NCBI RefSeq assembly: GCF_013376415.1
Contig: NZ_WYET01000001.1
Location: 310,001 to 374,000, forward strand
Origin: Flagellimonas chongwuensis
GTDB taxonomy: Bacteria; Bacteroidota; Bacteroidia; Flavobacteriales; Flavobacteriaceae
Direction: 5' to 3'
Length of the DNA stretch: 64,000 nt
Shown: positions 6,745-15,317 of the stretch, one piece after another
How positions within the stretch are numbered: the stretch's first letter is position 1
Layout: every line of letters begins with the position of its first letter
The notes under the pieces: model-generated
Told to the model about the DNA's origin: nothing
The model's input: only the letters and a program-made list of their open reading frames with translations
Database searches by the model: none
Translations under genes and position numbers: made by a program

Positions 6745-8061
6745 CTACAGGTCAAATCCCATGCGTACACCCAATTTATCAGCGATGATTTTATTTATTC
6801 TCACCTTTAGCTCTGGAATACGAACACTCTCCAAAACATTATTGGCAAAAGCGTACATCATCAAAGCCTTGGCTTCTTTTTTCGGGATTCCCCTTGATCT
6901 TAGATAGAAGAGTGCTTCATCGTCTAGCTGACCAATGGTACATCCGTGAGAACATTTTACATCGTCCGCAAAGATTTCTAGCTGTGGTTTTGAATTGATG
7001 GTCGATTTATCGCTCAACAAAATATTGTTGTTCTGCTGAAAGGCATCCGTTTTCTGGGCAATTTTGTCCACAATGATCTTTCCATTGAACACCCCTGTGG
7101 AACTGTCGCCGAAAATGCCTTTGTAATCCTGGTGGCTCTCACAATTGGGTTGTGCATGATGAACCAAGGTATGATGATCCACATGTTGCTTGTCCCCCAA
7201 AATGGTCACACCTTTCAAGGTAGAGTCGATACGTTCTCCGTTCTGATAAAAGTTCAGGTTGTTACGAATCAATTTTCCACCCAATGAGAAAGTATGTACT
7301 CTTACTACACTACTATCCTTTTGTGAGATATAGGTATTATCCACCAAGGAAGCAGTAGGCTCATCATTCTGAACTTTGTAGTAGTCCACAATGGCATCCT
7401 TTCCGGCGAAAATCTCGGTCACGGAGTTCGTGAAGACTTCATTACCGGTCAAACTCTGGTGGCGTTCTATAATCTGAACCTCAGCGTTGTCCTCCGCAAC
7501 AATCAAGTTACGGGGTTGCAACATCAAGGCTGCCTCATTGCCCGTGGCCAAATGCAAGATTTGGATAGGCTTCTTGGGCATTTTGTTCTTTGGGATGTAG
7601 ATATATGCTCCTTCTTTACTGAAAGCTGTGTTCAACGAGGTCAACGACTCATCTTTAGAGGCCGCTTTGTTGAAATATACCTCGATTACCTGTTTGAACA
7701 TTGGCTTACTGAAGGCGGAGCTCATCAAACAAACATCTACTCCATCATGTGTGGTCTCTGAGAGGTAAGAACTATAAACCCCATCAACAAAAACAATTTT
7801 GTAGGTATCTATTTCGTGAAGGAAGTATTTTTTCACATCCTTGTATTCCAAGGCGGTTTCATGCTTCGGAAAGATGCTGAAATCTATCTTTTGCAAGCCT
7901 TTCAACGAAGTATACTTCCAAGCTTCGTCCTTTTTGGTAGGGAAGCCCTTGGTCTCAAAATTTTTCATGGCATTGGACCTTTCTTCATGAACTGGATGAT
8001 CTAAATCCAGGCCATCTTCAAAAGCCATAAAAGAGGAGACTAATTTTTCCTTTAAATCCAT
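6745..8061 (-). CDS. sufD: Fe-S cluster assembly protein SufD
   Basis: SufD forms the scaffold complex with SufB and SufC. The 438-residue protein has the beta-helix core of the SufBD family and the conserved C-terminal block KCSHGCTIGQLDDEALFYLRSRG-type sequence at about residues 370-395. Its N-terminal third is diverged from SufB, as is usual. The gap to sufC upstream is 76 bases and carries degenerate repeat words (8088-8126), while 98 AT-rich bases separate it from the inserted barrel gene downstream. Confidence 0.95.
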   Translation of the reverse strand: MDLKEKLVSSFMAFEDGLDLDHPVHEERSNAMKNFETKGFPTKKDEAWKYTSLKGLQKIDFSIFPKHETALEYKDVKKYFLHEIDTYKIVFVDGVYSSYLSETTHDGVDVCLMSSAFSKPMFKQVIEVYFNKAASKDESLTSLNTAFSKEGAYIYIPKNKMPKKPIQILHLATGNEAALMLQPRNLIVAEDNAEVQIIERHQSLTGNEVFTNSVTEIFAGKDAIVDYYKVQNDEPTASLVDNTYISQKDSSVVRVHTFSLGGKLIRNNLNFYQNGERIDSTLKGVTILGDKQHVDHHTLVHHAQPNCESHQDYKGIFGDSSTGVFNGKIIVDKIAQKTDAFQQNNNILLSDKSTINSKPQLEIFADDVKCSHGCTIGQLDDEALFYLRSRGIPKKEAKALMMYAFANNVLESVRIPELKVRINKIIADKLGVRMGFDL

Positions 8062-8137
8062 ATTTTTTCAGTTATCAGTTGTCAGCTTTCAGCAATATGT
8101 TTTCCGAAATCTGACTTCTGAAGTCTTACATCTTATT

Positions 8138-8890
8138 TTATACCGCAGCTTCTTCTTTTAACCAATCGTATCCCTTTTCTTCCAATTCCAAAGCCAATTC
8201 CTTGGTTCCGGATTTTACGATTTTCCCGTTGTACAATACGTGTACAAAATCAGGTACGATATAGTCCAACAAACGTTGGTAGTGGGTAATTACAATGATG
8301 GCGTTGTCCTTGCTACGCAATTTGTTGACACCATTGGCAACTATACGAAGCGCATCGATATCCAAACCTGAATCGGTTTCGTCCAAGATGGCCAGTTTGG
8401 GTTCCATCATCGCCATTTGGAAGATTTCGTTACGTTTCTTTTCACCTCCGGAGAACCCTTCGTTCAAGGAACGTGAAAGGAATTTTCTGTCGATTTCCAA
8501 CATTTCCGACTTTTCACGGATCTTCTTAAGCATTTCGTTGGCCGGCATATCCTCCAGACCTTGCGCCTTTCTTGATTCGTTGATGGCGGTCTTCATAAAA
8601 TTAGTCACCGACACCCCTGGAATCTCCACTGGGTATTGAAACGACAAGAACACTCCTTTGTGGGCTCTTTCCTCTGGGGAAAGTTCTTCCAGGTCCTCAC
8701 CTTCCAAAAGAATGTTTCCTTCTCCAACCTCAAACTCCTCCTGACCTGCGATTACTTCGGCCAAGGTACTTTTACCTGAACCGTTAGGGCCCATAATGGC
8801 GTGTACCTCTCCTGCGTTTACCTTTAGGTCTATTCCCTTAAGGATTTCTTTATCGTCTACGCTTGCGTGTAAATTTTTGATTTCTAGCAT
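8138..8890 (-). CDS. sufC: Fe-S cluster assembly ATPase SufC
   Basis: SufC is the ABC-type ATPase of the SufBCD scaffold. The Walker A motif is GPNGSGKS at residues 34-41, the signature motif is FSGGEKKR at about 145-152, and the Walker B motif reads [12 protein letters not shown]. The 250-residue length is that of SufC proteins. It lies between an AT-rich hypothetical gene upstream and sufD downstream on the same strand. Confidence 0.97.
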   Translation of the reverse strand: MLEIKNLHASVDDKEILKGIDLKVNAGEVHAIMGPNGSGKSTLAEVIAGQEEFEVGEGNILLEGEDLEELSPEERAHKGVFLSFQYPVEIPGVSVTNFMKTAINESRKAQGLEDMPANEMLKKIREKSEMLEIDRKFLSRSLNEGFSGGEKKRNEIFQMAMMEPKLAILDETDSGLDIDALRIVANGVNKLRSKDNAIIVITHYQRLLDYIVPDFVHVLYNGKIVKSGTKELALELEEKGYDWLKEEAAV

Positions 8891-8947
8891 CTGCTTTTCT
8901 TCTGTATTATTTTAAATAATCGGGTTATTTCTCAGAATAATTTTTGA

Positions 8948-9406
8948 TTAATAGTGTATCCTTACATTCTTTAGAGATAATACCCTGCTTGAATCTAGCA
9001 CGGCAATGTCTACAACTTTTTTTTCACTAAAATGATTTATCTCAAAAAGAGGGGAATTGGTTCTATTATCAAATATGGTATCATTTATATTAAGCCTGAA
9101 TTCGTTCAAATCCACCCAATCGAAACTAATCTTACTATTTTGTTCGTCTTTTAATTCAATCTGTGATTTAGAAACATTTATAAAGAAGCTATCATTCATA
9201 TAAGGGTCTTTTACATACCATTCCTTCCCTTCTTTCTTTTTTAGATATAGTATTGATTTTTTATAGTAATGTTTCCATACATCAATCTCTCCTTTTTCGT
9301 CTAATTGATAGTTTATACGGTCCATGGTTATTATAGCTTCTTTATGTTTTGCATCTTCTAGATTAACCGCAAACAACAAAATCAAAAAAAAATACTTCTC
9401 TAACAT
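8948..9406 (-). CDS. AT-rich hypothetical protein between sufB and sufC
   Basis: I do not recognise this 152-residue product. It opens with a short hydrophobic stretch (KYFFLILLFAVNL) that could be a signal peptide or membrane anchor, and continues with charged beta-rich sequence typical of small exported proteins of Bacteroidetes. A 60-base row near 9121 is about 25% GC, against about 45% in sufC, which marks it as foreign to the operon. It starts 8 bases after the sufB stop and ends 57 bases before sufC, so it is probably transcribed with them. Confidence 0.65.
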   Translation of the reverse strand: MLEKYFFLILLFAVNLEDAKHKEAIITMDRINYQLDEKGEIDVWKHYYKKSILYLKKKEGKEWYVKDPYMNDSFFINVSKSQIELKDEQNSKISFDWVDLNEFRLNINDTIFDNRTNSPLFEINHFSEKKVVDIAVLDSSRVLSLKNVRIHY

Positions 9407-9414
9407 CTCTCTTT

Positions 9415-10860
9415 TTATCCCACTGAACCTTCCAAACTGATTTCCAATAGCTTTTGGGCTTCTACGGCAAATTCCATTGGAAGTTTGTTCAATACTTCCT
9501 TACTAAATCCGTTTACGATCAGGGCAATGGCCTTTTCGGTATCGATTCCCCTTTGGTTGCAATAGAAAATCTGGTCTTCCCCAATTTTACTGGTGGTGGC
9601 CTCGTGTTCTATCTGTGCAGATTTATTTTTGACTTCTATATATGGGAACGTGTGTGCTCCACAACGGTTACCCATCAACAGGGAATCGCATTGGGAGAAA
9701 TTCCTTGCATTTTCCGCACGACTGTTCACCTGCACCAATCCGCGGTAGCTGTTTTGCGACTGACCTGCGGAAATACCTTTGGAAATGATGGTACTTTTGG
9801 TGTTCTTTCCCAAATGAATCATTTTGGTCCCGGTATCCGCTTGTTGGAAGTTGTTGGTCACTGCGATGGAATAGAATTCTCCAATAGAATAATCCCCCTT
9901 CAAAATACACGATGGGTATTTCCATGTTACCGCAGAACCTGTCTCAACCTGTGTCCATGAAATTTTGGCGTGCTTTTCGCACAATCCACGTTTGGTCACA
10001 AAGTTGTACACCCCTCCTTTTCCTTCCTTGTTGCCAGGGAACCAGTTTTGAACGGTGGAGTATTTGATTTCCGCATTGTCCAAAGCTATTAGTTCCACAA
10101 CGGCTGCGTGCAATTGGTTTTCGTCTCGCATAGGTGCGGTACATCCTTCCAAATAACTCACGTAACTGCCTTCTTCTGCCACTACCAAGGTTCTCTCGAA
10201 CTGGCCTGTTCCCGCTTGATTGATTCGGAAATAGGTGGAAAGTTCCATAGGACACCTTACGCCTTTAGGGATGTAGCAGAAAGACCCATCGGAAAATACT
10301 GCTGAATTCAATGCTGCATAAAAGTTATCCTTTTGCGGCACAACGGTTCCGAGATATTTTTTGACTAGTTCAGGGTGTTCCTGAATGGCTTCGGAAATGG
10401 AGCAGAAAATAATTCCCTTTTCGGCCAATGTCTTTTTGAAAGTGGTGGCCACGGAAACAGAGTCCATTACGATGTCCACCGCAACACCTGCCAGCTTTTT
10501 CTGCTCATCCACGGAGATTCCCAACTTTTTGAAGGTATCCAACAATTCTGGGTCCACCTCGTCCAAGCTATTGTACTTGGGTTTTTTATTGGGTGCGGAA
10601 TAGTAGGAGATGTCCTGAAAGTCCGGCTTTTTGTAGGTTACGTTGGCCCACTCCGGCTCTTCCATTTCCTTCCAAGCACGAAAAGCTTCCAACCGCCACT
10701 CCGTCATCCACTCGGGTTCTTCCTTCTTTTTGGAGATGGCAATAACGATTTCCTCGTTCAATCCTTTGGGAAAGGTGTCCGATTCAATGTCGGTATAGAA
10801 ACCGTACTCGTACTCTTTGGTCTCCAGTTCTTTTTTTAATTCTTCCTCTGTATAAGCCAT
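9415..10860 (-). CDS. sufB: Fe-S cluster assembly protein SufB
   Basis: SufB is the scaffold on which Fe-S clusters are built with SufC and SufD. The 481-residue length is standard. Conserved blocks include [18 protein letters not shown] in the middle, [20 protein letters not shown] near residue 400 and [20 protein letters not shown] behind it, which are the most conserved segments of the family. It is the second gene of the operon, 40 bases downstream of sufA. Confidence 0.97.
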   Translation of the reverse strand: MAYTEEELKKELETKEYEYGFYTDIESDTFPKGLNEEIVIAISKKKEEPEWMTEWRLEAFRAWKEMEEPEWANVTYKKPDFQDISYYSAPNKKPKYNSLDEVDPELLDTFKKLGISVDEQKKLAGVAVDIVMDSVSVATTFKKTLAEKGIIFCSISEAIQEHPELVKKYLGTVVPQKDNFYAALNSAVFSDGSFCYIPKGVRCPMELSTYFRINQAGTGQFERTLVVAEEGSYVSYLEGCTAPMRDENQLHAAVVELIALDNAEIKYSTVQNWFPGNKEGKGGVYNFVTKRGLCEKHAKISWTQVETGSAVTWKYPSCILKGDYSIGEFYSIAVTNNFQQADTGTKMIHLGKNTKSTIISKGISAGQSQNSYRGLVQVNSRAENARNFSQCDSLLMGNRCGAHTFPYIEVKNKSAQIEHEATTSKIGEDQIFYCNQRGIDTEKAIALIVNGFSKEVLNKLPMEFAVEAQKLLEISLEGSVG

Positions 10861-10900
10861 ATATCTTTAAGTTAGCCAATTACAGGCCTTTTGTCAATGT

Positions 10901-11230
10901 TTATAGTGAAAAACTTTCTCCACATCCGCAGGTTCTTTGGGCGTTGGGGTTGTTGAACACAAATCCCTTTCCGTTTAAACCTCCAGAATATTCCAATGTA
11001 GTGCCTACCAAATACAAAAAGCTTTTTTTGTCGACAATGATTCTTACATCATTATCTTCAAAAATCTTATCTGTATCCGTTGCAGAATTGTCAAACGTCA
11101 ATTCATAAGACAATCCACTGCACCCTCCGCTCTTTACGCCAACACGCACATAATCCTTGGTAGCATTAAAACCTTCCTCGGTCATAAGCGATACCACTTT
11201 GTGCCTTGCTGATTCTGAAACCTTAATCAT
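10901..11230 (-). CDS. sufA: A-type Fe-S carrier protein (SufA/IscA/HesB family)
   Basis: This 109-residue protein carries the three invariant cysteines of A-type Fe-S carriers: Cys37 in SGGCSGL and Cys101/Cys103 in TCGCGESF. The frame is open further upstream to 11344, but the family starts at MIKVSESA, and the promoter-like sequence at 11259-11266 lies inside the possible extension, so the ATG at 11230 is chosen. It is the first gene of the minus-strand suf operon and probably accepts clusters from SufBCD. Confidence 0.93.
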   Translation of the reverse strand: MIKVSESARHKVVSLMTEEGFNATKDYVRVGVKSGGCSGLSYELTFDNSATDTDKIFEDNDVRIIVDKKSFLYLVGTTLEYSGGLNGKGFVFNNPNAQRTCGCGESFSL

Positions 11231-11256
11231 CTTACTTGAATTTAATCTAAATAGCC

Positions 11257-11279
11257 TACAAATATACTGTATATGTAGG
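11257..11279 (-). promoter_or_regulatory. suf operon promoter with overlapping near-palindrome
   Basis: On the minus strand TATATTTG (11266 to 11259) fits the Bacteroidetes -7 element TAnnTTTG and lies 28 bases before the sufA ATG. No TTG is found 20 bases upstream; the bases there read ATG (11289-11287). The stretch 11257-11279 is nearly self-complementary (CTACAAATATA against its mirror TATATGTAG with small shifts) and could be an operator over the promoter. The regulator is unknown. Confidence 0.5.
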
Positions 11280-11465
11280 GTTTTACCATGGCAACTAACA
11301 TTATTATAACGAATGATTCCATAGGTGTTTCTTATGGAAAACAAAGCTGATTTACGGTAAGTCGCATCAATGGCGTATTCCCAACAATTTACTATGATTT
11401 TTGATACGCTTTCCCCAAAAAAATTTTATACCCCTCCGGACACCAGAATTTACGATTATCCTCAT

Positions 11466-11473
11466 TATTTTTG
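11466..11473 (+). promoter_or_regulatory. Possible -7 element directly in front of thiL
   Basis: TATTTTTG fits TAnnTTTG and is followed by four bases and then the thiL ATG. If it is functional, transcription would begin at or one base before the ATG, giving a leaderless message. There is no TTG at the 20-base spacing, so the call is weak. Confidence 0.35.
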
Positions 11474-11477
11474 CAAA

Positions 11478-12524
11478 ATGCTAGAAGACAAGAATCAAGA
11501 ACGTACATCTTTGGAAGAATTGGGCGAATTTGGCCTGATCGACCATCTTACCAAAAATTTTGAACTCAAACAACCATCATCCCTTATCGGGGTGGGCGAT
11601 GATGCCGCTGTTATGGACTACAATGGGAATAAAACCATTGTTTCCACAGACATGCTGGTGGAAGGGGTTCACTTTGACCTGAGCTATATGCCCTTGAAGC
11701 ATTTGGGCTATAAATCGGTAATGGTCAACCTTTCCGATATTTACGCCATGAACGCCATGGCGACACAGGTCACAGTTTCCTTGGCCATTTCCAACAGGTT
11801 TCCTTTGGAAGCGCTCGAAGAATTTTATGAAGGTGTTGCCCTTGCCTGCAAACTGTACAACGTAGATTTGGTCGGTGGAGACACCACCTCATCTACTCGG
11901 GGGATGATTGTTAGCGTAACTGCCCTAGGCGTGGCAAAAGAAGATGAGATTGTTTATCGCAAAGGAAGCAAACCCAATGATTTGCTCGTCGTCACCGGAG
12001 ATTTGGGCGGAGCTTATTTGGGCCTACAAGTTCTTGAAAGAGAGAAAGAAGTCTTTAGGGTAAACCCGAACAGTCAACCCGACCTTGAACCCTATTCGTA
12101 CATTGTGGAGCGCCAATTAAAACCAGAAGCCAGAAAGGATATCGTGGAGCTACTCAAAAAATTGGAGGTACAACCTACATCTATGATAGATATAAGTGAT
12201 GGGCTCTCTTCCGAAGTAATTCACTTATGCAAGCACAGCGATATTGGTTGCAATGTTTTTGAAGAAAAAATTCCGTTGGACCCCACAGTGATTTCTGCAT
12301 CCGAAGAATTTAAGATGGACAGCACAATGATTGCATTGAGCGGTGGCGAGGATTATGAACTATTGTTCACTATTGACCAGGCTGACTTTCCAAAAATAAA
12401 AGGGAATCCTAACTTAACGGTGATTGGTCACATGACCGAAAAGAGCGAAGGCGTTCATTTGATTACAAGGGCAGAGACCAAAATTCCTATTACGGCTCAG
12501 GGATGGAATTCTTTTAACAAATAA
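11478..12524 (+). CDS. thiL: Thiamine-monophosphate kinase ThiL
   Basis: ThiL phosphorylates thiamine monophosphate to the active cofactor thiamine diphosphate. The 348-residue form starting at the ATG 11478 matches the family, which begins close to the LGEFGLIDHL segment; the frame is open up to 11370, but those residues look non-coding. Motifs include GVGDDAAV for nucleotide and Mg binding at about residue 38, STDMLVEGVHF, LVGGDTT and DISDGLSSE, and SGGEDYELLFT near the end. It is divergent from the suf operon. A -7-like TATTTTTG lies at 11466-11473, only four bases before this ATG. Confidence 0.95.
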   Translation: MLEDKNQERTSLEELGEFGLIDHLTKNFELKQPSSLIGVGDDAAVMDYNGNKTIVSTDMLVEGVHFDLSYMPLKHLGYKSVMVNLSDIYAMNAMATQVTVSLAISNRFPLEALEEFYEGVALACKLYNVDLVGGDTTSSTRGMIVSVTALGVAKEDEIVYRKGSKPNDLLVVTGDLGGAYLGLQVLEREKEVFRVNPNSQPDLEPYSYIVERQLKPEARKDIVELLKKLEVQPTSMIDISDGLSSEVIHLCKHSDIGCNVFEEKIPLDPTVISASEEFKMDSTMIALSGGEDYELLFTIDQADFPKIKGNPNLTVIGHMTEKSEGVHLITRAETKIPITAQGWNSFNK

Positions 12525-12528
12525 AAAA

Positions 12529-12612
12529 ATCCCGAAAATCAAGGGCATCCCTACATCATGGCATTGGGGCACGCAACCATTAGCAGTAGGTAATTACTTA
12601 AGTTTCCGGGAT
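12529..12612 (+). ncRNA. Candidate structured RNA downstream of thiL
   Basis: Five bases after the thiL stop a sequence begins that can fold into nested helices. The outer helix joins ATCCCGAAA (12529-12537) with TTTCCGGGAT (12603-12612) with a single bulged C. Inside, CCTAC (12550-12554) pairs with GTAGG (12586-12590) and ATGG (12558-12561) with CCAT (12577-12580), enclosing the loop cattggggcacgcaa. A possible terminator hairpin follows at 12618-12645. It does not match a riboswitch I know; it might be an independent small RNA (for example of the flavobacterial Flavo-1 type) or a 3' UTR structure. Confidence 0.35.
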
Positions 12613-12616
12613 AAGA

Positions 12617-12646
12617 TTTGGGCCTTTTCCTAAAACAAAAAAGGGC
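12617..12646. terminator. Probable bidirectional terminator between thiL region and a minus-strand gene
   Basis: GGGCCTTTTCC and GGAAAA/AAAAAAGGGC-type arms around 12619-12646 form a hairpin with T-rich tracts on both strands. It lies at the 3' end of the plus-strand thiL region and at the 3' end of the small minus-strand gene at 12646-12900, whose stop codon it touches. Confidence 0.5.
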
Positions 12647-12900
12647 TATGCCACTTGGTGGACTACCCTACTTTGTCTTTTTCTGTACATGTCTTCCAGT
12701 GTACTGTTTATCTCTTGCATTTGAGGTGTCAAGGCAGAGAGCTTTCCGCTGACATCTGTTGTAACTTGTTTTTGGCAGTGAATGCATTTGTACTCCTTTA
12801 TGTGATGAGTAACTTTCTTGGAAACCGTGTAATGGTGTCCGAACAAGCTGCAAAAGAATGAAGAAAATTTGTTGCCATGTTGCGTAGTAGTTGTTTTCAT
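12646..12900 (-). CDS. Small Cys/His-rich protein, possible zinc ribbon
   Basis: The product of 84 residues starts at the ATG 12900 (MKTTTT...); the frame is open to 12927 but this internal ATG gives the family-like N-terminus. A LFGHHYTVSKKVTHHIKEYKCIHC segment holds several His and a CxxC pair (residues about 43-46), which suggests a small zinc-binding fold resembling DUF1660-like proteins. A charged helix forms the C-terminus. Related short proteins occur in flavobacteria as far as I recall, but I know no function. It stands alone between thiL and brnQ. Confidence 0.6.
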   Translation of the reverse strand: MKTTTTQHGNKFSSFFCSLFGHHYTVSKKVTHHIKEYKCIHCQKQVTTDVSGKLSALTPQMQEINSTLEDMYRKRQSRVVHQVA

Positions 12901-13143
12901 AGGCGGGTGGTTTTTGGAGAAAAGCATTGTATTACGAAATGGGGCTTCGAAAAATGCTTACATTGGTTAATGGTAATTTTTTGTTATATAAATTATTTTT
13001 GAGATTCAACTTTTTACAGGAACGGATGTTGATAACTTTTTATTTTGTGAATGTATCGAGATAACATTTTTTTCGATGAAATACCTTAAAATCGATTAAA
13101 AGTTGCCTTTTTCCGTCCAAAAACGCTTTTGTAAGATACTGTA

Positions 13144-14433
13144 TTGAAAACAAATTATCAACAACCCATCGGTAAAAAATCGTTAACCGTCACTGCATTT
13201 GCACTCTTTTCCCTGTTTTTTGGAGCGGGTAATCTGGTTTTGCCACCATTGTTGGGATTTAAATCGGGTAATTTATGGTGGCTGGTGGCCTTGGGCTTCT
13301 GTATTTCGGGAGCGCTTGTGCCTATTTTAGGGATAGTGGCCCATTCCAAACTACAAGGAACCTTATTCGATTTTGCCAAAAAAGTATCGCCGACCTTTAG
13401 TGTTGTGTATTGTTATTTGATTTACGCCATTTCCATTGCTTTGCCATCACCACGGACAGCATCGGTTACGCACGAAATGGCCATCCAGCCCTTTTGGGAC
13501 TCATCATCGTTACTTACAAGCCTTATCTACTTTATGTTGGTTTTTGTTTTTGCCGTAAATAGAACCAAAGTTTTGGATGCTCTGGGCAAAATATTGACCC
13601 CTGGCATCCTTATCATCCTTTTGGTCATTATCATGACCACCATATTTACTTTGGATTTTGATTTTGCTCCTTCTCATATGAGTCAACCTTTTAGCTCGGG
13701 TATTTTGGAGGGTTATCAAACATTTGATGCCATCGGTGCAGTTGTGGTTGGTGCCGTAATCATAATATCGGTCAACATCAAAGAAAAATCTGCATCTTAT
13801 GAAGAAAAGCGAAAACTTATAGGAAAAGCAGGTCTTTGGGCTGGTGCCGGTCTATTTTTAGTGTATGGAGGACTGATCCTCACCGGAGCCTTGTTTGGGA
13901 ACTCTTTTGATAATGAAATAACCAGAACAGCACTCTTGCGTGGAATTAGCACAAATACCTTAGGCCAAACAGCCAATCTTTTATTGAGCATATTGGTAAG
14001 CCTGGCCTGTTTTACTACTGCTATAGGAATTGTAACAGGAACTTCAGATTTTATAAAAAGTCGGTTCAACGATTCTTTATTGGCATACAGAATTACAGCC
14101 TTTATAGGTTGCGTGCTAGGCATTTTGATAGGACAGTTCAATGTTGGTTACATCATCGATGTGGCGGTACCCGCATTGATGTTCATTTATCCCATTACCA
14201 TTATTTTGATAGTGTTGAACTTTGCCCCTGACAGATACGCTTCCGAAAAAGTGTTCAAGTGGGTCGTTGTCACAACAATCCTATTCAGTATTCCTGATTT
14301 TTTGGGAAGTATCGGACTGGGCAAATATGTTTCGCCTTATGTTGATTGGGTTCCTTTGGGACAATATCAAATGGGGTGGATTTTGCCTGCATTGATTGTT
14401 TTTATCCTCGGAAATTTAGGTAAGAAAAGTTAG
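13144..14433 (+). CDS. brnQ: Branched-chain amino acid transporter BrnQ
   Basis: This integral membrane protein of 429 residues belongs to the LIVCS family of Na+ or H+ coupled leucine/isoleucine/valine importers. The N-terminus KKSLTVTAFALFSLFFGAGNL carries the family signature, and about twelve hydrophobic segments follow. The predicted start is TTG at 13144; no ATG occurs until about residue 107, so a TTG start is likely real. It is a single gene with no partner nearby; the upstream 240 bases are AT-rich without a clear promoter match. Confidence 0.92.
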   Translation: MKTNYQQPIGKKSLTVTAFALFSLFFGAGNLVLPPLLGFKSGNLWWLVALGFCISGALVPILGIVAHSKLQGTLFDFAKKVSPTFSVVYCYLIYAISIALPSPRTASVTHEMAIQPFWDSSSLLTSLIYFMLVFVFAVNRTKVLDALGKILTPGILIILLVIIMTTIFTLDFDFAPSHMSQPFSSGILEGYQTFDAIGAVVVGAVIIISVNIKEKSASYEEKRKLIGKAGLWAGAGLFLVYGGLILTGALFGNSFDNEITRTALLRGISTNTLGQTANLLLSILVSLACFTTAIGIVTGTSDFIKSRFNDSLLAYRITAFIGCVLGILIGQFNVGYIIDVAVPALMFIYPITIILIVLNFAPDRYASEKVFKWVVVTTILFSIPDFLGSIGLGKYVSPYVDWVPLGQYQMGWILPALIVFILGNLGKKS

Positions 14434-14610
14434 AAGGTCGCCCAATATTCAAACCTGTCAGCCACATTGTCCACATCGGTCTTAGGCTGCCCCCTCCTTT
14501 AAATTCTCCCGCCATTCTGTTCAGGTATGTTTAAGGTTTATAAATTGACCTATAATGCCCACTGGGCAATGAATGACCCTTAGCTTTTTTAATTGAAAGG
14601 TAAATTATTC

Positions 14611-15240
14611 TTAATCACAACAACAGTATTTGTCACTGTTAGCTTTCTCGAAGCATTCCTTCCCTTCAGTAAATGCGAAATAGGCCAAGCCCAAGGTTCC
14701 CAAACTATCTATATAGGGTATTTTGAAAAGTTCATATACGCCACTACTCATCAAAAGAATAATGGACATGTATACACAGACCATGGTGCAATTGGCATCA
14801 GCTAAAATCGGTGCAGAATCAAGCTCCCGTCCCACTTTTCTCTTCCACCATACCAAAGTCCACATAATGAGTATGGATATGGAGGAAATGATGACACCCC
14901 ATAAAGTGGTCAGTGGTTTATGACCTGTCCAAATATTGTATATACTCGATACGACAAGACCCACAACCAAAATATAAAAGGCAGTACCTGTAATTTTCAA
15001 GGCTGTACGTTCGAACCTATCGCGATCGCTCTCTGGGTTCTTTTGGATGCGCAGCACCATATGGGCAATGCCCAATCCCGAGATGACCTCGATAAAACTG
15101 TCCGTTCCAAAACCAAAAAGGGCAAGGCTTTCATCTTCAAAACCGAGATATGTGGAAACTATGCCTTCAGCCACGTTATAAATAATGGTGAACAAGGCAA
15201 GGGCAAATGCAGTTTTATACAATTTTACATCTTGGGTCAT
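14611..15240 (-). CDS. Short cation-efflux-like membrane protein (CDF-like)
   Basis: The protein has four to five membrane segments and resembles the transmembrane half of cation diffusion facilitators: GFGTDSFIEVISGLGIAHM holds the His/Asp-type metal ligands (here D and S) and LADANCTMVCVYMS is the second family segment with Asp and Cys. The cytoplasmic C-terminal domain of typical CDF proteins is missing, and the sequence ends in a Cys-rich tail KYCCCD. The start is uncertain: ATGs at 15240, 15261 and 15276 and a TTG at 15306 are in frame; 15240 lies just before the first membrane segment. The transported metal is unknown. Confidence 0.7.
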   Translation of the reverse strand: MTQDVKLYKTAFALALFTIIYNVAEGIVSTYLGFEDESLALFGFGTDSFIEVISGLGIAHMVLRIQKNPESDRDRFERTALKITGTAFYILVVGLVVSSIYNIWTGHKPLTTLWGVIISSISILIMWTLVWWKRKVGRELDSAPILADANCTMVCVYMSIILLMSSGVYELFKIPYIDSLGTLGLAYFAFTEGKECFEKANSDKYCCCD

Positions 15241-15317
15241 TGGAAATGTTTCGGTTATCATTTCTTTAGGGACCATGAATTTCCGGGATTCAGGAACAAA
15301 AATCAAATGTTTTTCGA

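Noticed and set aside
11231-11344. N-terminal extension of the sufA frame
   Set aside because: It covers the promoter-like sequence and the family starts at MIKVSES.
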